Part shown: positions 14,644-14,876 of the stretch, in pieces
Layout: every line of letters starts with the position of its first letter
Position numbering within the stretch: the first letter of the stretch is position 1
From: Mycoplasmatota bacterium
GTDB taxonomy: Bacteria; Bacillota_I; Bacilli_A; RF39; UBA660
NCBI GenBank assembly: GCA_012840755.1
Contig: DUWA01000099.1
Span: 1-14,876 of the forward strand
Length of the DNA stretch: 14,876 bases
Direction of reading: 5' to 3'
Translations under genes and position numbers: made by a program
Notes under the pieces: generated by a model
The model's database searches: none
Seen by the model: only the letters and a program-made list of their open reading frames with translations
Told to the model about the DNA's origin: nothing

Positions 14644-14876
14644 TTTCCATCTCTTTTCCCATATCCTCAATATTATAAATTACTTTTTTTACATGTTCAT
14701 TTTTACTAAAAACATATTTCCCAGCTATGTTTAATATTGGATTTATAAAAAATTTAATTTTTTCATTTTCTATCCCTTTTCTCTTATTTATATTACGCCT
14801 AATCACTTTTTTCACATAATTATTTTTTCTAAAAGCATTTTTTACTACTAATTTTAACTCCGGAGCTATAAAAATT
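14612..14876 (-). CDS. Tandem-repeat protein of unknown function, C-terminal 87 residues (partial)
   Basis: The minus-strand frame ending at TAA 14614-14612 has no stop up to the window edge, so the visible 87 residues are the end of a longer protein. An internal GTG at 14815 exists, but the repeat pattern starts before it. Two consecutive 41-residue units are seen, with no gap between them. They share F-I-x-P-x-L, K, F-x-K-N, V-K-K-V-I and E-N-E-K-I at the same positions (about 19 of 41 identical). The tail is TRNR. The protein is very basic, has no obvious membrane helix and does not match a family I know. Its last 32 bases overlap the following gene. Confidence 0.6.
   Translation of the reverse strand, partial: IFIAPELKLVVKNAFRKNNYVKKVIRRNINKRKGIENEKIKFFINPILNIAGKYVFSKNEHVKKVIYNIEDMGKEMENEKIVNTRNR
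14627..14872 (-). repeat. Two coding tandem repeats, 123-bp period
   Basis: Unit 1 is 14872-14750 and unit 2 is 14749-14627 (minus strand). About 16 of 41 codons are identical in sequence, including the runs GAAAATGAAAAAATT and GTxAAAAAAGTxATT. The units are diverged but clearly duplicated, and more copies may lie beyond the edge. Confidence 0.65.

Noticed and set aside
1..14876. CRISPR arrays, tRNA or rRNA genes, prophage genes
   Set aside because: No direct-repeat/spacer pattern, no cloverleaf and no phage structural genes were seen.

Overview
The window comes from a very AT-rich, low-GC Firmicutes/Bacilli-type bacterium. The evidence is the ribosomal block (ecfA1-ecfA2-ecfT-truA, then rplM-rpsI), the strong AGGAGG-like ribosome binding sites, TTGACA/TATAAT-type promoters with 17-bp spacers, and PcrA, GalU and a shared group II ECF module. 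TGA ends ecfT and the Fic antitoxin and is not seen inside frames, so the standard code applies rather than the Mycoplasma code. No more exact taxon can be named from the sequence.

Layout, almost all on the minus strand and read from high to low coordinates. (1) 1-374: left-edge fragment of an ISL3-family insertion sequence (end of the element plus the transposase N-terminus). (2) 383-1450: rplM-rpsI with its own 17-bp-spaced promoter, a probable L13 autoregulatory leader with a hairpin and possible pseudoknot, and two terminator-like hairpins downstream. (3) 1486-4673: ecfA1-ecfA2-ecfT-truA, overlapping genes behind a good promoter. They encode the energising half of ECF vitamin transporters plus tRNA pseudouridine synthase A. 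(4) 4690-5925: a BaiN/HI0933-type flavoprotein. (5) 5941-7630: a DEAD-box RNA helicase with a C-terminal DbpA-like RNA-binding domain, with its own promoter and terminator. (6) 7652-11558: an apparent operon of pcrA, an unlisted 52-residue single-pass membrane protein, galU and an SDR oxidoreductase, ended by a hairpin terminator. (7) 11585-12487: a Fic AMP-transferase toxin and a VbhA-like antitoxin with a promoter and a terminator that overlaps the fic stop codon. (8) 12534-14168 (plus strand): a membrane-anchored NMT1/THI5-like substrate-binding protein and an ABC ATPase that stops right after its H-loop, with no permease. This looks like a decaying transporter. (9) 14238-14876 (minus): overlapping small genes of unknown function: the C-terminus of a protein with two 41-residue repeats, a 92-residue protein, and a short frameshifted gene ending in a terminator.

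The left two-thirds is core genome (translation, tRNA modification, vitamin import, RNA and DNA helicases, UDP-glucose supply). The right third, from the Fic module onward, is accessory in character: toxin-antitoxin, partial transporter, repeat protein and a broken small gene. The ECF block keeps the common Firmicutes order on its truA-rplM-rpsI side. The rplQ that usually precedes ecfA1 is replaced by a flavoprotein gene.
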